From contig JAJCXR010000014.1 of the NCBI GenBank assembly GCA_029263315.1, positions 1 through 64,000 of the forward strand: a stretch of DNA of 64,000 bases, in the 5' to 3' direction. The notes under the pieces are model-generated. The model did not search any database. It was given only the letters and a program-made list of their open reading frames with translations, and was not told the DNA's origin. A program made the translations under genes and the position numbers. Shown here piece after piece: positions 22,754-32,475 of the stretch (position 1 is its first letter; every line of letters begins with the position of its first letter). This DNA is from Acidobacteriota bacterium (GTDB taxonomy: Bacteria; Acidobacteriota; Thermoanaerobaculia; Multivoradales; J023).

Positions 22754-24475
22754 CTATAAGACCGTCTCGCGAACCACTTCCTCGATGGTCGTCATGCCGT
22801 CGCGGATTTTCTGCAGGCCGCTACCTCGCAAGGTGATCATGCCGAGCTCGATGGCCTTGTCCCGTAGCTCGAGGGAGCTGGCGCCGGAGAGGATGAGCTC
22901 ACGGATTTCGTCGTCGATATCCATCACCTCGTAGAGCCCGACACGCCCCTTGTAGCCGGTGTCGCCGCATTGCTCACAACCTCGGCCCTTGAACAGCTTG
23001 AGGGTCCGCGACTCGCGCTCCTTGAAGCCTGCGGTGACCAGGGCCGAGGGCGGAATCTCGACGGGTTCCTTGCAGAAGCTACAGATGCGTCGCACCAGGC
23101 GTTGGGCGACGATGAGCTGTACCGAGGTGGCCACCAAGAAGGGCTCGATCCCCATGTTCATCAAACGGTTGATGGTCGACGGAGCATCATTGGTGTGCAA
23201 GGTGGAGAGCACTAGATGGCCGGTTAGGGACGCTTTGATCGCCACCTCGGCGGTTTCGAAGTCGCGGATCTCACCCACCAGCACGATGTTCGGATCCTGG
23301 CGCAGGAAAGAGCGCAGGGCGGCCGCGAAGTTGAGACCGATGGACTCCTTCATCTGGACCTGATTGATACCGGTGAGATTGAACTCCACCGGATCTTCGG
23401 CGGTCATGATGTTGGTTTCGGGGGTGTTGACGTTGGAGAGGGCCGAGTAAAGGGTATTGGTTTTTCCCGAGCCGGTGGGACCGGTGACCAGAACCATGCC
23501 ATAGGGCTGTTTAATGGCGTAATCGAACTTGGCCAGGGACTCCACCTCGAAGCCCAGCTTGGTCATGTCGAGCATCAGCTTGTCTTTGTCGAGCAGCCGC
23601 AGAACGATTTTTTCGCCGAAGATAGTGGGCAGGACGGAGACGCGGTAGTCCAGCTCCTTTTCCTTGTCGCCGATTTTTGTCTTGATCTTGATGCGGCCGT
23701 CCTGGGGGAGGCGCTTCTCGGCGATGTCGAGCTTGGCCATGATCTTGAGTCGGCTGGTGATGGCTTCGCGCAATCGCAGCGGCGGATGCATCACCTCGTA
23801 GAGAATGCCGTCGATGCGGTAGCGACAGCGGTACTTCTTTTCGTAGGGCTCGATGTGAATGTCCGAGGCGCCGCGTTTGATGGCGTCGGTGAGGATGATG
23901 TTGACCAGGCGAACCACCGGTGCCTCGTCCGATTCCTCGGCCAGGGCGTCGATGTCGAATTCCTCGGCTTCCTCTTCCAGCACCTCGAGGTCATCGCCGC
24001 CGATGTCGTCGTCGATGTCCTCCATCACCTTCTTCAGCTCTAGGGCATGGGTGGAGCCGTAGTACTTTTCGATGGCGACGCGGATGGCGGTTTCGGAGGC
24101 GATGACCGGCTCGACGTTGTAGCCGGTCATGAACTTGATGTCGTCCATCGCAAAGACGTTGGTGGGGTCGAGCATGGCGATGGTGACCTTGGCCCCGGTC
24201 TTCGACACCGGCATGATGGTGTACTTGCGGGCCACGTCCGCGGGGATGATCTTGACCACCGATTCGTCGACCTCGACGCGGGACAGATTGATCGCCGAGA
24301 CGTTGAACTGCTTGGAGAGAAACTCGACGAGCTCGTTCTCACTGAGCAGGTTCATCTTGACCAGGTTGGTGCCCAGGCGTCCGCCTTCTTCCCGTTGCTT
24401 AGAAAGCGCTTGCTTGAGCTGGTCCTTGTTGATTTTTCCTGCTTTGACGAGGAGCTCGCCCAATCGATCACTCAT
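22754..24475 (-). CDS. pilB: Type IV pilus / type II secretion assembly ATPase (PilB/GspE family)
   Basis: 573-aa hexameric motor ATPase that powers pilin polymerisation at the inner membrane. It has an N-terminal GspE/MshEN domain (about 1-150, GELLVKAGKINKDQLKQAL), an acidic linker (about 152-186), ASDIHIEP near 204, Walker A GPTGSGKT at 332-339, the Asp/Walker B region (EDPVEF, VGEIRDFETAE) and the zinc-binding pair CSFC/CEQC. The length and the MshEN domain fit PilB better than GspE. No other pilus gene is adjacent, so it may act with pil genes elsewhere. The ATG is preceded by GGAAGGGAACCTCC. The 254 bp before the next gene show no gene. Confidence 0.92.
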   Translation of the reverse strand: MSDRLGELLVKAGKINKDQLKQALSKQREEGGRLGTNLVKMNLLSENELVEFLSKQFNVSAINLSRVEVDESVVKIIPADVARKYTIMPVSKTGAKVTIAMLDPTNVFAMDDIKFMTGYNVEPVIASETAIRVAIEKYYGSTHALELKKVMEDIDDDIGGDDLEVLEEEAEEFDIDALAEESDEAPVVRLVNIILTDAIKRGASDIHIEPYEKKYRCRYRIDGILYEVMHPPLRLREAITSRLKIMAKLDIAEKRLPQDGRIKIKTKIGDKEKELDYRVSVLPTIFGEKIVLRLLDKDKLMLDMTKLGFEVESLAKFDYAIKQPYGMVLVTGPTGSGKTNTLYSALSNVNTPETNIMTAEDPVEFNLTGINQVQMKESIGLNFAAALRSFLRQDPNIVLVGEIRDFETAEVAIKASLTGHLVLSTLHTNDAPSTINRLMNMGIEPFLVATSVQLIVAQRLVRRICSFCKEPVEIPPSALVTAGFKERESRTLKLFKGRGCEQCGDTGYKGRVGLYEVMDIDDEIRELILSGASSLELRDKAIELGMITLRGSGLQKIRDGMTTIEEVVRETVL

Positions 24476-24729
24476 GGAGGTTCCCTTCCAAGGCGTTCAA
24501 CGTACGCCAGTATTTTTTGGTGCGGTGCGCACCCGGTGACCCAAGAGCCGTCACCCATGGGACGATAAGCCTGCCCTCGAATAGGTAGCACATCGTGTCG
24601 ACGTCGACTGCGGATGTTGTCCTGACGTCGACCGGCTGCAGCTAACGTCCTCGCGGCTCCGTGCCTTTGCAGGGGGCCGGAAATCTGGAGCAGCAGCTAT
24701 CGATAAGCCTATTCTATATGGCCTGACGT

Positions 24730-25785
24730 CTATAAGGCCACGGCAGGTTTGGGACCCGTGAAACCGTGGTCTCGTAGGCGCTGACGGGCCCTCTCCAGCA
24801 CCTCGTCGGGGGAAATGCTGAGCAAGCAGGGACGGGGCTCCTCGTACCGCTTGTAGCAGTTGGAGCACGGCAGCTGTCGCCAGAGAATGCTTTCCGGGTC
24901 CTGGTAGGGGCCATTGCGCCATGGGTCCGTCGGCCCGATGACCGCGACCACCGGTTTGCCGAGGGCGTGGGCCAGGTGGATCGGGCCGGTGTCGCCACCC
25001 AGCACCAGGACGCTGGAGCGCAGGAGGGCGGCGAGCAGGGCGAAACCCTTGCCCTCCACCGCCACGGCAGCTCCGTCGCTGGCCGCGACGAGATCCTGGG
25101 CCAGGTGCTCTTCCCCCGGCGCGATGGGTACCCAGACGTCGACTCCCGGGTCCTCCCGGAGGCCCCTGGCCACGGCCCCCCACCAGGCGGGGGGATAGGT
25201 CTTGTTGCCCCACCCGGCTCCGGCTTGGATGACAACATAGGGACGTGTCTGAGCCGCCAACAGCCGACGTGCCACCGCCGGTACCTCGGGCAAGATGTGA
25301 TCAGGAGCAAAATCCGCCGCTTCTTTTGGCAGATCGAGGCCGGCCAGGAGATCGAGGTAGCGGTCGACGGCGTGCTGGCTGGGGGTCGCCACCCGATGCC
25401 GCACCCAGAGGGCGCTCGACGGCTCACGACGGTCCCTGCGTCGGGCGCCCAGGGTACGTTTGGCTGCGCTGAGGAAGGTCAGGAGCCCACCCTTGTGGTT
25501 GCCCATCAGATCGATGGCCAAGTCGGCATCGAAAGCCCTGAGGTTGCGGATCAACTGTCGGATTTGTTGTCGCGTTTGGCGTTGGCCGAGCTCTTTGCGC
25601 CAGCCCCGCAGGCGCACCTCGAAAACCTCGTCGACCCACGGGTGGCCCCTCAGCAGGGGTGCGAAGACGGTCTCCACCACCCAGCCGATACGCGCTTCGG
25701 GGTAGTGACGCCGCAGGGCGCTGAGCACTGGAAAACAGTGGATGATGTCGCCGAGGGCGCTGGTACGAACGAGTAGGATTCTCAA
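24730..25785 (-). CDS. Glycosyltransferase family 9 (heptosyltransferase-like)
   Basis: 351-aa enzyme of the WaaC/WaaF type, which adds heptose to lipopolysaccharide core. The N-terminus MRILLVRTSALGDIIHCFPVL is the family signature. A second nucleotide-sugar region follows (VVIQAGAGWGNKTYPPAWW, VLGGDTGPIHLAHALGKPVV). A TTG start at 25785 is chosen because it begins exactly at the conserved first strand; an open frame continues to 25905 but would overlap rfaE2. It sits downstream of the ADP-heptose synthesis genes, which supports a heptosyltransferase role. The C-terminal PCSNCYKRYEEPRPCL motif resembles the usual heptosyltransferase ending. Confidence 0.88.
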   Translation of the reverse strand: MRILLVRTSALGDIIHCFPVLSALRRHYPEARIGWVVETVFAPLLRGHPWVDEVFEVRLRGWRKELGQRQTRQQIRQLIRNLRAFDADLAIDLMGNHKGGLLTFLSAAKRTLGARRRDRREPSSALWVRHRVATPSQHAVDRYLDLLAGLDLPKEAADFAPDHILPEVPAVARRLLAAQTRPYVVIQAGAGWGNKTYPPAWWGAVARGLREDPGVDVWVPIAPGEEHLAQDLVAASDGAAVAVEGKGFALLAALLRSSVLVLGGDTGPIHLAHALGKPVVAVIGPTDPWRNGPYQDPESILWRQLPCSNCYKRYEEPRPCLLSISPDEVLERARQRLRDHGFTGPKPAVAL

Positions 25786-25819
25786 CGTCAGGTCTGTCCG
25801 CGTCTCGGCCGACCGACGG

Positions 25820-26299
25820 CTAGTCCGGTAGACCTTTGACCAAGGAGATGAGATCGGAGGTGTTGTGATCCTTGGGGTCTCCGACCAGGGCGGTACGGCC
25901 GCCATAGGCGCGCACCACCTCGTACTCGGGTACCTTCTCCGGGCGTTCGTAGTCAGGGCCCTTGCAATGCACGTCGGGCTGAAGCTCGGCGATCAGCGGG
26001 CCCGGGCTATTGCCTTCGAAGACGATCACGTAGTCTACCGGCATGAGGGCTGCCAGCAGCTCGGCCCGCTCCGCGGCCGGGACGATGGGCCGGCCGGGGC
26101 CCTTGAGCGCTGCGACGGAGGGGTCGTCGTTGATCCCCACCACCAGCAAGTCCCCCTCCTGCCGAGCCGCCGTCAAGTAGCGCAAATGGCCGACGTGGAG
26201 CAGATCGAAATGGCCGTTGGCAAAGGCGATGTGATGTCCCTGTTGGCGGTGTCGAGCCAAGGCTCGCTGTAGGTTGGCGTGGTCGACGACCTGTCCCAT
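25820..26299 (-). CDS. rfaE2: D-glycero-beta-D-manno-heptose 1-phosphate adenylyltransferase
   Basis: 159-aa nucleotidyltransferase. It joins AMP from ATP to heptose 1-phosphate, a late step in ADP-heptose synthesis for LPS core. The N-terminal ANGHFDLLHVGHLRYL holds the HxGH catalytic motif. GINDDPSVAALKGPGRP, VPAAERAELLAAL and GPDYE follow the HldE C-terminal domain pattern. The ATG at 26299 lies one base after the TGA of rfaE1, so the two are translated together. The separate-gene form (not fused HldE) is normal in many phyla. Confidence 0.95.
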   Translation of the reverse strand: MGQVVDHANLQRALARHRQQGHHIAFANGHFDLLHVGHLRYLTAARQEGDLLVVGINDDPSVAALKGPGRPIVPAAERAELLAALMPVDYVIVFEGNSPGPLIAELQPDVHCKGPDYERPEKVPEYEVVRAYGGRTALVGDPKDHNTSDLISLVKGLPD

Positions 26300-26300
26300 T

Positions 26301-27365
26301 TCAGCTCCCCACTTCGGATTCGAAAGCATCGAAGGTGATGCGTTGTAGCAAGTCTGTATCGCTGAGCACCGCCGTGCGGAGCTCGTCGCGATCGAGGGTG
26401 GCGGTGCCCATCTTCATCACCACGATGCCGCCCGCGTAGTTGGCCAAACAAACGGCCTCCAAGGGCTCTGCTCCGGCCGCTAGGGCCAAGGCCAAGGTGC
26501 CGATGACGGTGTCGCCGGCGCCGGTGACATCGGCCACTTGATCGGTGCCATGGACCGGCAGGTGGGCCACCCGGTCGGCGGTGAAAAGACTCATCCCGGC
26601 GCTTCCCCGGGTGATGAGCAGAAAACGGCTCGCCAACTTTCGAAGCAGATGCCGACCACCGCGCAACAGGGCGTCCGTCCCCTCGAGGGAAGCGCCGAGC
26701 AGCGTTTCAGCCTCCTCGAGGTTGGGGGTGGCTGCGTCGAGGCCGGTCAGCTCCGCCAGGCGATAGCGGCTGTCGCCGAGCAGCGGTCGCGACCCCAGAA
26801 TGCGACGCAGCTCGCCGAGCATCGACGGGTCAACGCAGTTGTAGCCGTAGTCGGACATCACGGCCACCGGGGCGGCCGGGGCCAGCTGGCGGACCTTGTC
26901 GAGCAGCCGCTGTCGCTCCTCGGGGCTGGGGCGCCAAGTGTCCTCGATGTCGTAGCGCACGATCTGCTGTTTGATGGCATGGCGGCCACCGCCGAGGATG
27001 CGCGTTTTGGTGGGGGTCCGGTAGCCCTCCACGGTCAGGATGCCGCGGGTGTCGACGCCACCGGTATTGAAATGGTGCAACAGCTCGCGGCCGGAGAGGT
27101 CGTCCCCGACGACGCCAAAGGCCAGCGGTCGGCCCCCCAGGGAGGCGACGTTGGCGATGGCGTTGGCGCCGCCGCCGGGCACCGTCTCCTCACTCTGCCA
27201 TTGCAGAATCAGCACCGGGGCCTCGCGGCTGATGCGTTTGGGGGTACCTGTGATGAAGCGATCGGCCACCAAATCCACCAGCATGGCGACCGGCTGGTCG
27301 GCCATGGCATCGATCAGCTCGAGCAGCCTATCGGGGGTGGGTATGGTGCCGTTGACGGGGGTCAT
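26301..27365 (-). CDS. rfaE1: D-glycero-beta-D-manno-heptose-7-phosphate kinase
   Basis: 354-aa PfkB-family sugar kinase of the HldE N-terminal type, which phosphorylates heptose 7-phosphate to the 1,7-bisphosphate. GGGANAIANVASLGG forms the sugar-binding region, DYGYN lies mid-protein, and DVTGAGDTVIGTLALALAAG is the PfkB ATP-binding/catalytic signature (GAGD). ATG 27365 is chosen as the likely start; the frame is open to 27530, but that would run into the divergent gene's promoter region. A TACAAT box at 27382-27377 lies just upstream, so the mRNA could be near-leaderless (inference). Confidence 0.93.
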   Translation of the reverse strand: MTPVNGTIPTPDRLLELIDAMADQPVAMLVDLVADRFITGTPKRISREAPVLILQWQSEETVPGGGANAIANVASLGGRPLAFGVVGDDLSGRELLHHFNTGGVDTRGILTVEGYRTPTKTRILGGGRHAIKQQIVRYDIEDTWRPSPEERQRLLDKVRQLAPAAPVAVMSDYGYNCVDPSMLGELRRILGSRPLLGDSRYRLAELTGLDAATPNLEEAETLLGASLEGTDALLRGGRHLLRKLASRFLLITRGSAGMSLFTADRVAHLPVHGTDQVADVTGAGDTVIGTLALALAAGAEPLEAVCLANYAGGIVVMKMGTATLDRDELRTAVLSDTDLLQRITFDAFESEVGS

Positions 27366-27513
27366 GGAGACGGCGAATTGTAGCATGGCGAGGCCCCGGA
27401 GGCGGTGGCGGAGGGGCGGTCGGCAGTTGACTGAGAAGTAGCTGAGCACTGGACGAGGACTGCTAAGATCGAGGCCCATCAGCTGTCCTCTCGTCGCCGG
27501 ATCAAGCTTTCGA

Positions 27514-30500
27514 ATGCGCTGTACTTTCATGCTTCATGCCCCCAAGCCCCCAGCGTTGTCGCCACCTCACTGGCCGGCCCTGTGGCTCGTCCTGTGGTTG
27601 TCGGTTTGGTGTGGGGTACCGGCGGCTGCCGAAGACTCGTGGGTCTCAGCGCCGCCCCATCTCACCTTCACGCCCCTGCGGGTGGCGGACGGCCGGGGTC
27701 TGCCCGCCAGGGTCTTCTTGCAGGACGCCGAAGGCTTTCTGTGGATCGGCGGCGAGCGGGGCCTGCGCCGCTACGACGGCTACGACTTGGCCGGTGTCGT
27801 CGAGCACAATACGGCGGCCCCCGAGGCGACGGTGGGCGGTACCGTGATGCCCGAGCATCTGATGGAAACCTCGATCGTCGCCATGCTCGAGGACGAGCAG
27901 GGGCAGCTCTGGGTGGCGACGGCGGATGAGGTCCAACGGCGTGATGCGGCCAGCGGGGCCTGGACCTCCGTCTGGCCACCGGCCGGTGACGCCAAGCCAT
28001 CGACCGAGGCAACCAGCGGCATGCCCGGGGGGCACTCGACGGTGACCTCCCTGTTGCTGGATAGCGGCCGTACCCTGTGGGTGGGCACGCGGCAAGGACT
28101 CGACGAGCTGGCGCCCGGTGGCGCTTTGAAGCGCCATCGCCGGGGCGCTGTCGTGTCCCCCGATCCGTCCGTCGAAGGGGCATCCGCCGCCGCCGCATCC
28201 GCCGATGATGCATCCGCCGCCGCATCCGCCGATCAGGCATCCGCCGATGATGCATCCGCCGACGCATCCGCCGCACGGGCCGTCGAAGACGCCGCCTGCC
28301 GTTTGCAGAACGATCACATCACCGCCCTGCACGAGGATAGCCAGGGCACCCTGTGGGTGGGTAGCCAAGGCGGTCTGTACCGGCTGGACCGTGTACGTTC
28401 GTGCTTTCAATCGTTTCGCCACGATCCGTCCGATGGCCGCAGCCTGGCGTCGGATCACGTCACCGCGCTGCTCGACGACAGCGGCGGTACCCTGTGGGTC
28501 GGAACCGCCGACGCCGGTCTCGATCGCATGCTGGGGGCCGATGGCCAGTTCTTTCATCTGGCGGCTGCGCCGGCTGACGCATTGGCGTTGCCCGATCCGC
28601 ATGTGGTGGCCTTGTTCGAAGATTCCCTACGACAACTCTGGGTGGGCACGGCCTCCGGTCTGAGCCGATTGCAGCCCTCCACCGGCCGCTTCGACCGCTA
28701 CTCCGGGCCGCGGGCCGTGGTGCACGGTCTGCCCGTCGGCAAGGTGCAAGCCATCTACGAGGACAGTGCCGGGACCTTGTGGGTGGGCGGCGAAGAAGAT
28801 GTGGCCTCGTTACCTGCCTTGCGTCGCTATCTGCAGCACGTGGCGTTGGCCGGGTTCGCACCGGCGCCGTCCCTGGGGCAGACCTTGGCGGTCTACGAAG
28901 ATGTCAATCGCCGCCTGTGGTTGGGGACGGCGCAGCAGGGATTGGTCATCATCGATCGCCAGAAACGTCAGAGCCGACGCCTTTGGTTGGCGCAGGGGGC
29001 ATCGCAGCCCGGGCCGGTGGCGGTTACCGCCATCGCCGGCGACGGTCGTGGAGAGGTCTGGCTGGGAACGGCGGGGGCCGGGGTCTGGTGGCGTCATCCG
29101 GATCATCGCCAAGGGACGGAAGAATCCCTGCGACCTTTACCCCATGGCGATCGCTTTCCCGAGATCGATAGGGCGGAGGTCGCGGACCTGGCCACGGAAA
29201 ACGCCGATCTGTGGATCGCCACTTCCGACCAGGGGCTTTTCCGTTTCGACCCCAGCGAACAGCGTCTCGAGTCCTGGCTCCAGGGCACCCAGGGGAAAGC
29301 GAGCTTGACTTCGGACCGGCTGACCAGCGTCACCGTCGATCGCCGGGGGGATGTCTGGGTGGGCAGTGCCGACGGCGGCGTGGATCGCCTGCGACGGAGC
29401 CCACCGCAGGGGCCGGCGGTGGAGTCTTTTGGACCCGCTCTGGCCAGCCGTTTCGGGCAGCGCACCTTGAAAATCCACGATCTGCACGAAGATCCCAACG
29501 GCGTGCTTTGGTTGGCCACCGACGGCGGCTTGGTGCAACTGGGAGTGGACCGAAAGGTCATGGCTTTCGATGCCCGTCTCGGCAGCCGGGCGATCTATTC
29601 CGTGGTGGCGGACGGTAACGGCCAGCTCTGGATCGGCGCCGATGGCGGACTTTGGCGGTTGCCGTTATCCGCTGACGGTCAGGACTCGGGCAGCATGGAG
29701 GCGGTCGAGCGCTTCACCGTCGAGCATGGTTTGCAAAACGAGCGTTTCAACCCCGGGGCCGTCTTTCGCAGCGACAACGACGAAGGCCTGATCTTTGGCG
29801 GTGGCGACGGCATCAACGTCTTCTCACCCAAGTTGGTGGTCTTGGCGCGGCCGGCTCCCCGTGTCGTGCTCAGCCGTGTCGTCGTCGAGGGGCAGGCGCG
29901 GGCCCTGGCCCGCGGCGCCAAGGAGATCCTCCTCGACAGCGAGGAGAGGGCCTTGCAGGTGGAGGTGGCCGCCCTCGATTTCGTGCGCCCGGCGGCCAAC
30001 CGATACGCTTTTTTTCTCGAGGGGGAAGACCGCGGTTGGGTCGAGACCGGCAGCGAGCGAAGGATTCGTTACAACGCTCTGCGACCGGGGGACTACACCC
30101 TGCATATCGCCGCCGCCCATGCTGATGGGGTATGGAACCGTGAGGCCCTGCGACTCGACGTGCAGGTGACCCCAGAGCTGCGTCAGCGTCCGGCCTTTCG
30201 ACTCCTGATGGCCGCCGCCGCCCTCTTGATCGTCACCTTGCTGGTGCTGGTCTGGGACCGGGCACGCAACCGCCGCCAAGTGCGCCTGCGGGAGCTCGAG
30301 ATCGAGGGCAAGCAGCGTCAGCTCGGGGCGCAGGAAGACGAACGAGCTCGCCTGGCTCGCCAGATCCACGACGGGCCGTTGGTGGTGATGACGTCCCTCG
30401 TCGGGGAGCTCGACGGCGGCGAAGGGGTGAGCGCCGAGCAGGGACGTCTCGCCGCCGACAAGTTGCGGCGGGCCACCGTCGACCTGCGCGCCGTCAGCAG

Positions 30501-30972
30501 TCGTTTGCATTCACCGGTGTTGGGCCGTTTCGGTCTGGCGGCGGCCATCCGCGAACGGCTGGAGCGCCTTCAGCAGGGACGGCCTCGGCTGGAGATTCAG
30601 CTCGACCTCGCCGCCGACGGTCAGCGGCTGTCGGAAACCGTCCGCCTGGCCATGTATCGCATCTTCGAGCAAGCCGTCGACAACGCCGTACGGCACGGCG
30701 ACGCGGGTTGGATCCGCGTCGTCTTCGAGCTCTCGGCCGGTGGTTGCCGCCTGCGCGTCATCGACGACGGCCGCGGTTTCCGGGTGCCCATGAAGTGGGT
30801 GCAGCTACTGCGCGGCAAATTCCAAGGTTTGCTCGATATGGTGGAGCGAGCGGAGTCCGTCGGCGGGCGTTGTTATATCCGTTCTATCCCGCGGCGCGGC
30901 ACCGAGGTACGGGTGGTGGCGCCCTTGCGGGCGAAGCGACGGGCCAGGGGACGGCGTCGAAGCTTGGACTAG
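27514..30972 (+). CDS. Two-component-propeller sensor histidine kinase (HisKA_3 type)
   Basis: 1152-aa membrane sensor. A signal peptide (PALWLVLWLSVWCGVPAAAE) is followed by about a dozen propeller blades of the LWVGT / LWIGADGGL type, interrupted near 222-253 by an Ala/Ser/Asp-rich insert. A Y_Y_Y-like domain follows (about 790-890, RYAFFLEGEDRGW), then one TM (LLMAAAALLIVTLLVLVW). The kinase is NarL-family: phospho-accepting His at about 952 in RQIHDGPLVV, N-box QAVDNAVRHG and G1 box IDDGRGF. Unlike the long hybrid propeller kinases it has no AraC or receiver domain, and no response regulator lies beside it. The start may be ATG 27514 or 27529. Confidence 0.9.
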   Translation: MRCTFMLHAPKPPALSPPHWPALWLVLWLSVWCGVPAAAEDSWVSAPPHLTFTPLRVADGRGLPARVFLQDAEGFLWIGGERGLRRYDGYDLAGVVEHNTAAPEATVGGTVMPEHLMETSIVAMLEDEQGQLWVATADEVQRRDAASGAWTSVWPPAGDAKPSTEATSGMPGGHSTVTSLLLDSGRTLWVGTRQGLDELAPGGALKRHRRGAVVSPDPSVEGASAAAASADDASAAASADQASADDASADASAARAVEDAACRLQNDHITALHEDSQGTLWVGSQGGLYRLDRVRSCFQSFRHDPSDGRSLASDHVTALLDDSGGTLWVGTADAGLDRMLGADGQFFHLAAAPADALALPDPHVVALFEDSLRQLWVGTASGLSRLQPSTGRFDRYSGPRAVVHGLPVGKVQAIYEDSAGTLWVGGEEDVASLPALRRYLQHVALAGFAPAPSLGQTLAVYEDVNRRLWLGTAQQGLVIIDRQKRQSRRLWLAQGASQPGPVAVTAIAGDGRGEVWLGTAGAGVWWRHPDHRQGTEESLRPLPHGDRFPEIDRAEVADLATENADLWIATSDQGLFRFDPSEQRLESWLQGTQGKASLTSDRLTSVTVDRRGDVWVGSADGGVDRLRRSPPQGPAVESFGPALASRFGQRTLKIHDLHEDPNGVLWLATDGGLVQLGVDRKVMAFDARLGSRAIYSVVADGNGQLWIGADGGLWRLPLSADGQDSGSMEAVERFTVEHGLQNERFNPGAVFRSDNDEGLIFGGGDGINVFSPKLVVLARPAPRVVLSRVVVEGQARALARGAKEILLDSEERALQVEVAALDFVRPAANRYAFFLEGEDRGWVETGSERRIRYNALRPGDYTLHIAAAHADGVWNREALRLDVQVTPELRQRPAFRLLMAAAALLIVTLLVLVWDRARNRRQVRLRELEIEGKQRQLGAQEDERARLARQIHDGPLVVMTSLVGELDGGEGVSAEQGRLAADKLRRATVDLRAVSSRLHSPVLGRFGLAAAIRERLERLQQGRPRLEIQLDLAADGQRLSETVRLAMYRIFEQAVDNAVRHGDAGWIRVVFELSAGGCRLRVIDDGRGFRVPMKWVQLLRGKFQGLLDMVERAESVGGRCYIRSIPRRGTEVRVVAPLRAKRRARGRRRSLD
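28180..28272 (+). repeat. In-frame GCATCCGCC short tandem repeat inside the propeller kinase
   Basis: Seven copies of GCATCCGCC separated by 3-6 bp (GATGAT, GCC, GATCAG, GAC), all in frame. They encode an Ala-Ser-Ala-Asp linker between two propeller blades. The unit keeps the frame, so length can vary without breaking the gene. Confidence 0.85.
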
Positions 30973-31017
30973 GTGGGTGAAGCTCGACCGGGGGTGGGTT
31001 GAAGTAGAAAAGCGGCC

Positions 31018-32472
31018 CTACGATGCGCCCCGCCCCGAGAGGACGGCCGGGACGGTCTTGAGCAGGATTTTCATGTCCAGCCAGGGGGACCAGCTGTCGA
31101 TGTATTCGAGATCCAGCTGGATCCAGCGATCGAAGTCGATCTGATTGCGGCCACTGATTTGCCACAGGCAGGTGAGGCCGGGTTTCATCGACAGGCGTCG
31201 GCGTTGCCAACGTTGGTAGCGGGCCACTTCGTCGGGAATGGGCGGGCGTGGCCCCACCAAGCTCATGTCGCCCCGCAGAACATTCCACAGCTGCGGCAGC
31301 TCGTCGAGGCTGAAGCGGCGCAGGAAGCGTCCGAAGAAGGTGACGCGGGGGTCTTTGCTCAGCTTGAAGACCGGGCCGTCCATCTCGTTGAGGTGTAGCA
31401 AACCCGGCTTCTGGGCTTCGGCGTCGGCCACCATGGTGCGAAATTTGTACAGGGTGAACCGCCGACCGTTGAGGCCGCAACGGGTTTGGCGGTAGAACAC
31501 TTGGCCGCCGCCGCTGAGCTTGATCAAGATGGCGATGGCCAGCACCACGGGCAGGGCGAGCACCATCACGAGAATCGAAAGGGAGATGTCGGAGAGCCGC
31601 TTGAAGAGCAACGGCAGGGGGCGCTCGGGGGCGGTCGAGAAGGTCAGCAGGGGGACGCCGTCGAGCTCCTCGAAACGGGTCTGGGCTTTGACGTGCGGCA
31701 TCAGGTTGAGGGCGAAACGGGTACGGATGCCCTGCTCGTGGAGGGCCAGGAAAAGATCCTCCATTTGATCCAGGTCCTGGCGACTGACGCAAAATAGGAC
31801 ATCGTCGATCACTTCGGTGTCGACGATGTTGGGGATGTCCTCGATGGTGCCCATCACCCTGTAGCGGGCCGGGAAGGCGGTGAGCTCGGCGTCGCGGTGG
31901 GCGACAAAGCCGAGGATGCGAAATCCCCAGTAGCGATGATTGCGGATGGAGTCGGCCAGGGCGACGGCCCCCGGATGGGTCCCGACGATGAGCACCGTGC
32001 GGTAGTTGTAACCACGGTAGCGGATATAGCGCGACAGGGTGCGCAAGGCCAGCTTTTCGGAGAGCAGGAGCACGCAGGTCCAGACCCCCACCAGGAGCAC
32101 CCAGAGACGGCTGAACTGGTCGTTGCCGAGGAGCTTTTCGTCGAGCCGCAGCGCATAGACGGCCAAGGCGAGCACGGCGAGGCCGCTGGTGCAGACCTTG
32201 ACGATATCCCACGCCTCCTCCACCAGGGTCACCGTTCGGTGCGAACGGTAGCAGCCCGAAGAGACCAGCAGGACAGCCCAGACGATGAGCACAAAGGGCA
32301 GGAGCGGCAGATAGGTCTGCAGCGGGTAGAAGGGGGTGGCGAAGATGTCCGGCAGAAGCGAAGGCAGAACTAGGGCTCGGCACCCATAGGCGACAAAAAA
32401 AGCCGCCGCCACCAACGTGATGTCGAGGGCGAAGGTCGAGATGGCCAGAATTCTGGCCCGCTCCTTCAGCAT
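31018..32472 (-). CDS. Polyprenyl-phosphate sugar-1-phosphate transferase (exopolysaccharide initiation)
   Basis: 484-aa polyprenyl glycosylphosphotransferase that loads the first sugar phosphate on the lipid carrier at the inner membrane. Four N-terminal TM helices are followed by a Rossmann-like CoA-binding_3 domain (TVLIVGTHPGAVALADSI, about 165) and a fifth TM near 300. The catalytic bacterial sugar transferase domain has KFRTMVADAEA, DELPQLWNVLRGDMSLVGPRP and PGLTCLWQISGR. The architecture matches the WbaP/ExoY superfamily. The donor sugar cannot be told. It lies 3 bp after the dioxygenase gene and near a glycosyltransferase, suggesting a polysaccharide cluster fragment. Confidence 0.94.
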   Translation of the reverse strand: MLKERARILAISTFALDITLVAAAFFVAYGCRALVLPSLLPDIFATPFYPLQTYLPLLPFVLIVWAVLLVSSGCYRSHRTVTLVEEAWDIVKVCTSGLAVLALAVYALRLDEKLLGNDQFSRLWVLLVGVWTCVLLLSEKLALRTLSRYIRYRGYNYRTVLIVGTHPGAVALADSIRNHRYWGFRILGFVAHRDAELTAFPARYRVMGTIEDIPNIVDTEVIDDVLFCVSRQDLDQMEDLFLALHEQGIRTRFALNLMPHVKAQTRFEELDGVPLLTFSTAPERPLPLLFKRLSDISLSILVMVLALPVVLAIAILIKLSGGGQVFYRQTRCGLNGRRFTLYKFRTMVADAEAQKPGLLHLNEMDGPVFKLSKDPRVTFFGRFLRRFSLDELPQLWNVLRGDMSLVGPRPPIPDEVARYQRWQRRRLSMKPGLTCLWQISGRNQIDFDRWIQLDLEYIDSWSPWLDMKILLKTVPAVLSGRGAS

Positions 32473-32475
32473 TCG

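Noticed and set aside
27377..27382. TACAAT box as a firm promoter for rfaE1
   Set aside because: No recognisable -35 box at proper spacing; kept only as a remark.
30884..32383. A 499-aa minus-strand frame overlapping the sugar transferase
   Set aside because: It is the shadow of the transferase frame: Pro/Arg/His-rich and without domains, while the other frame has full family motifs.
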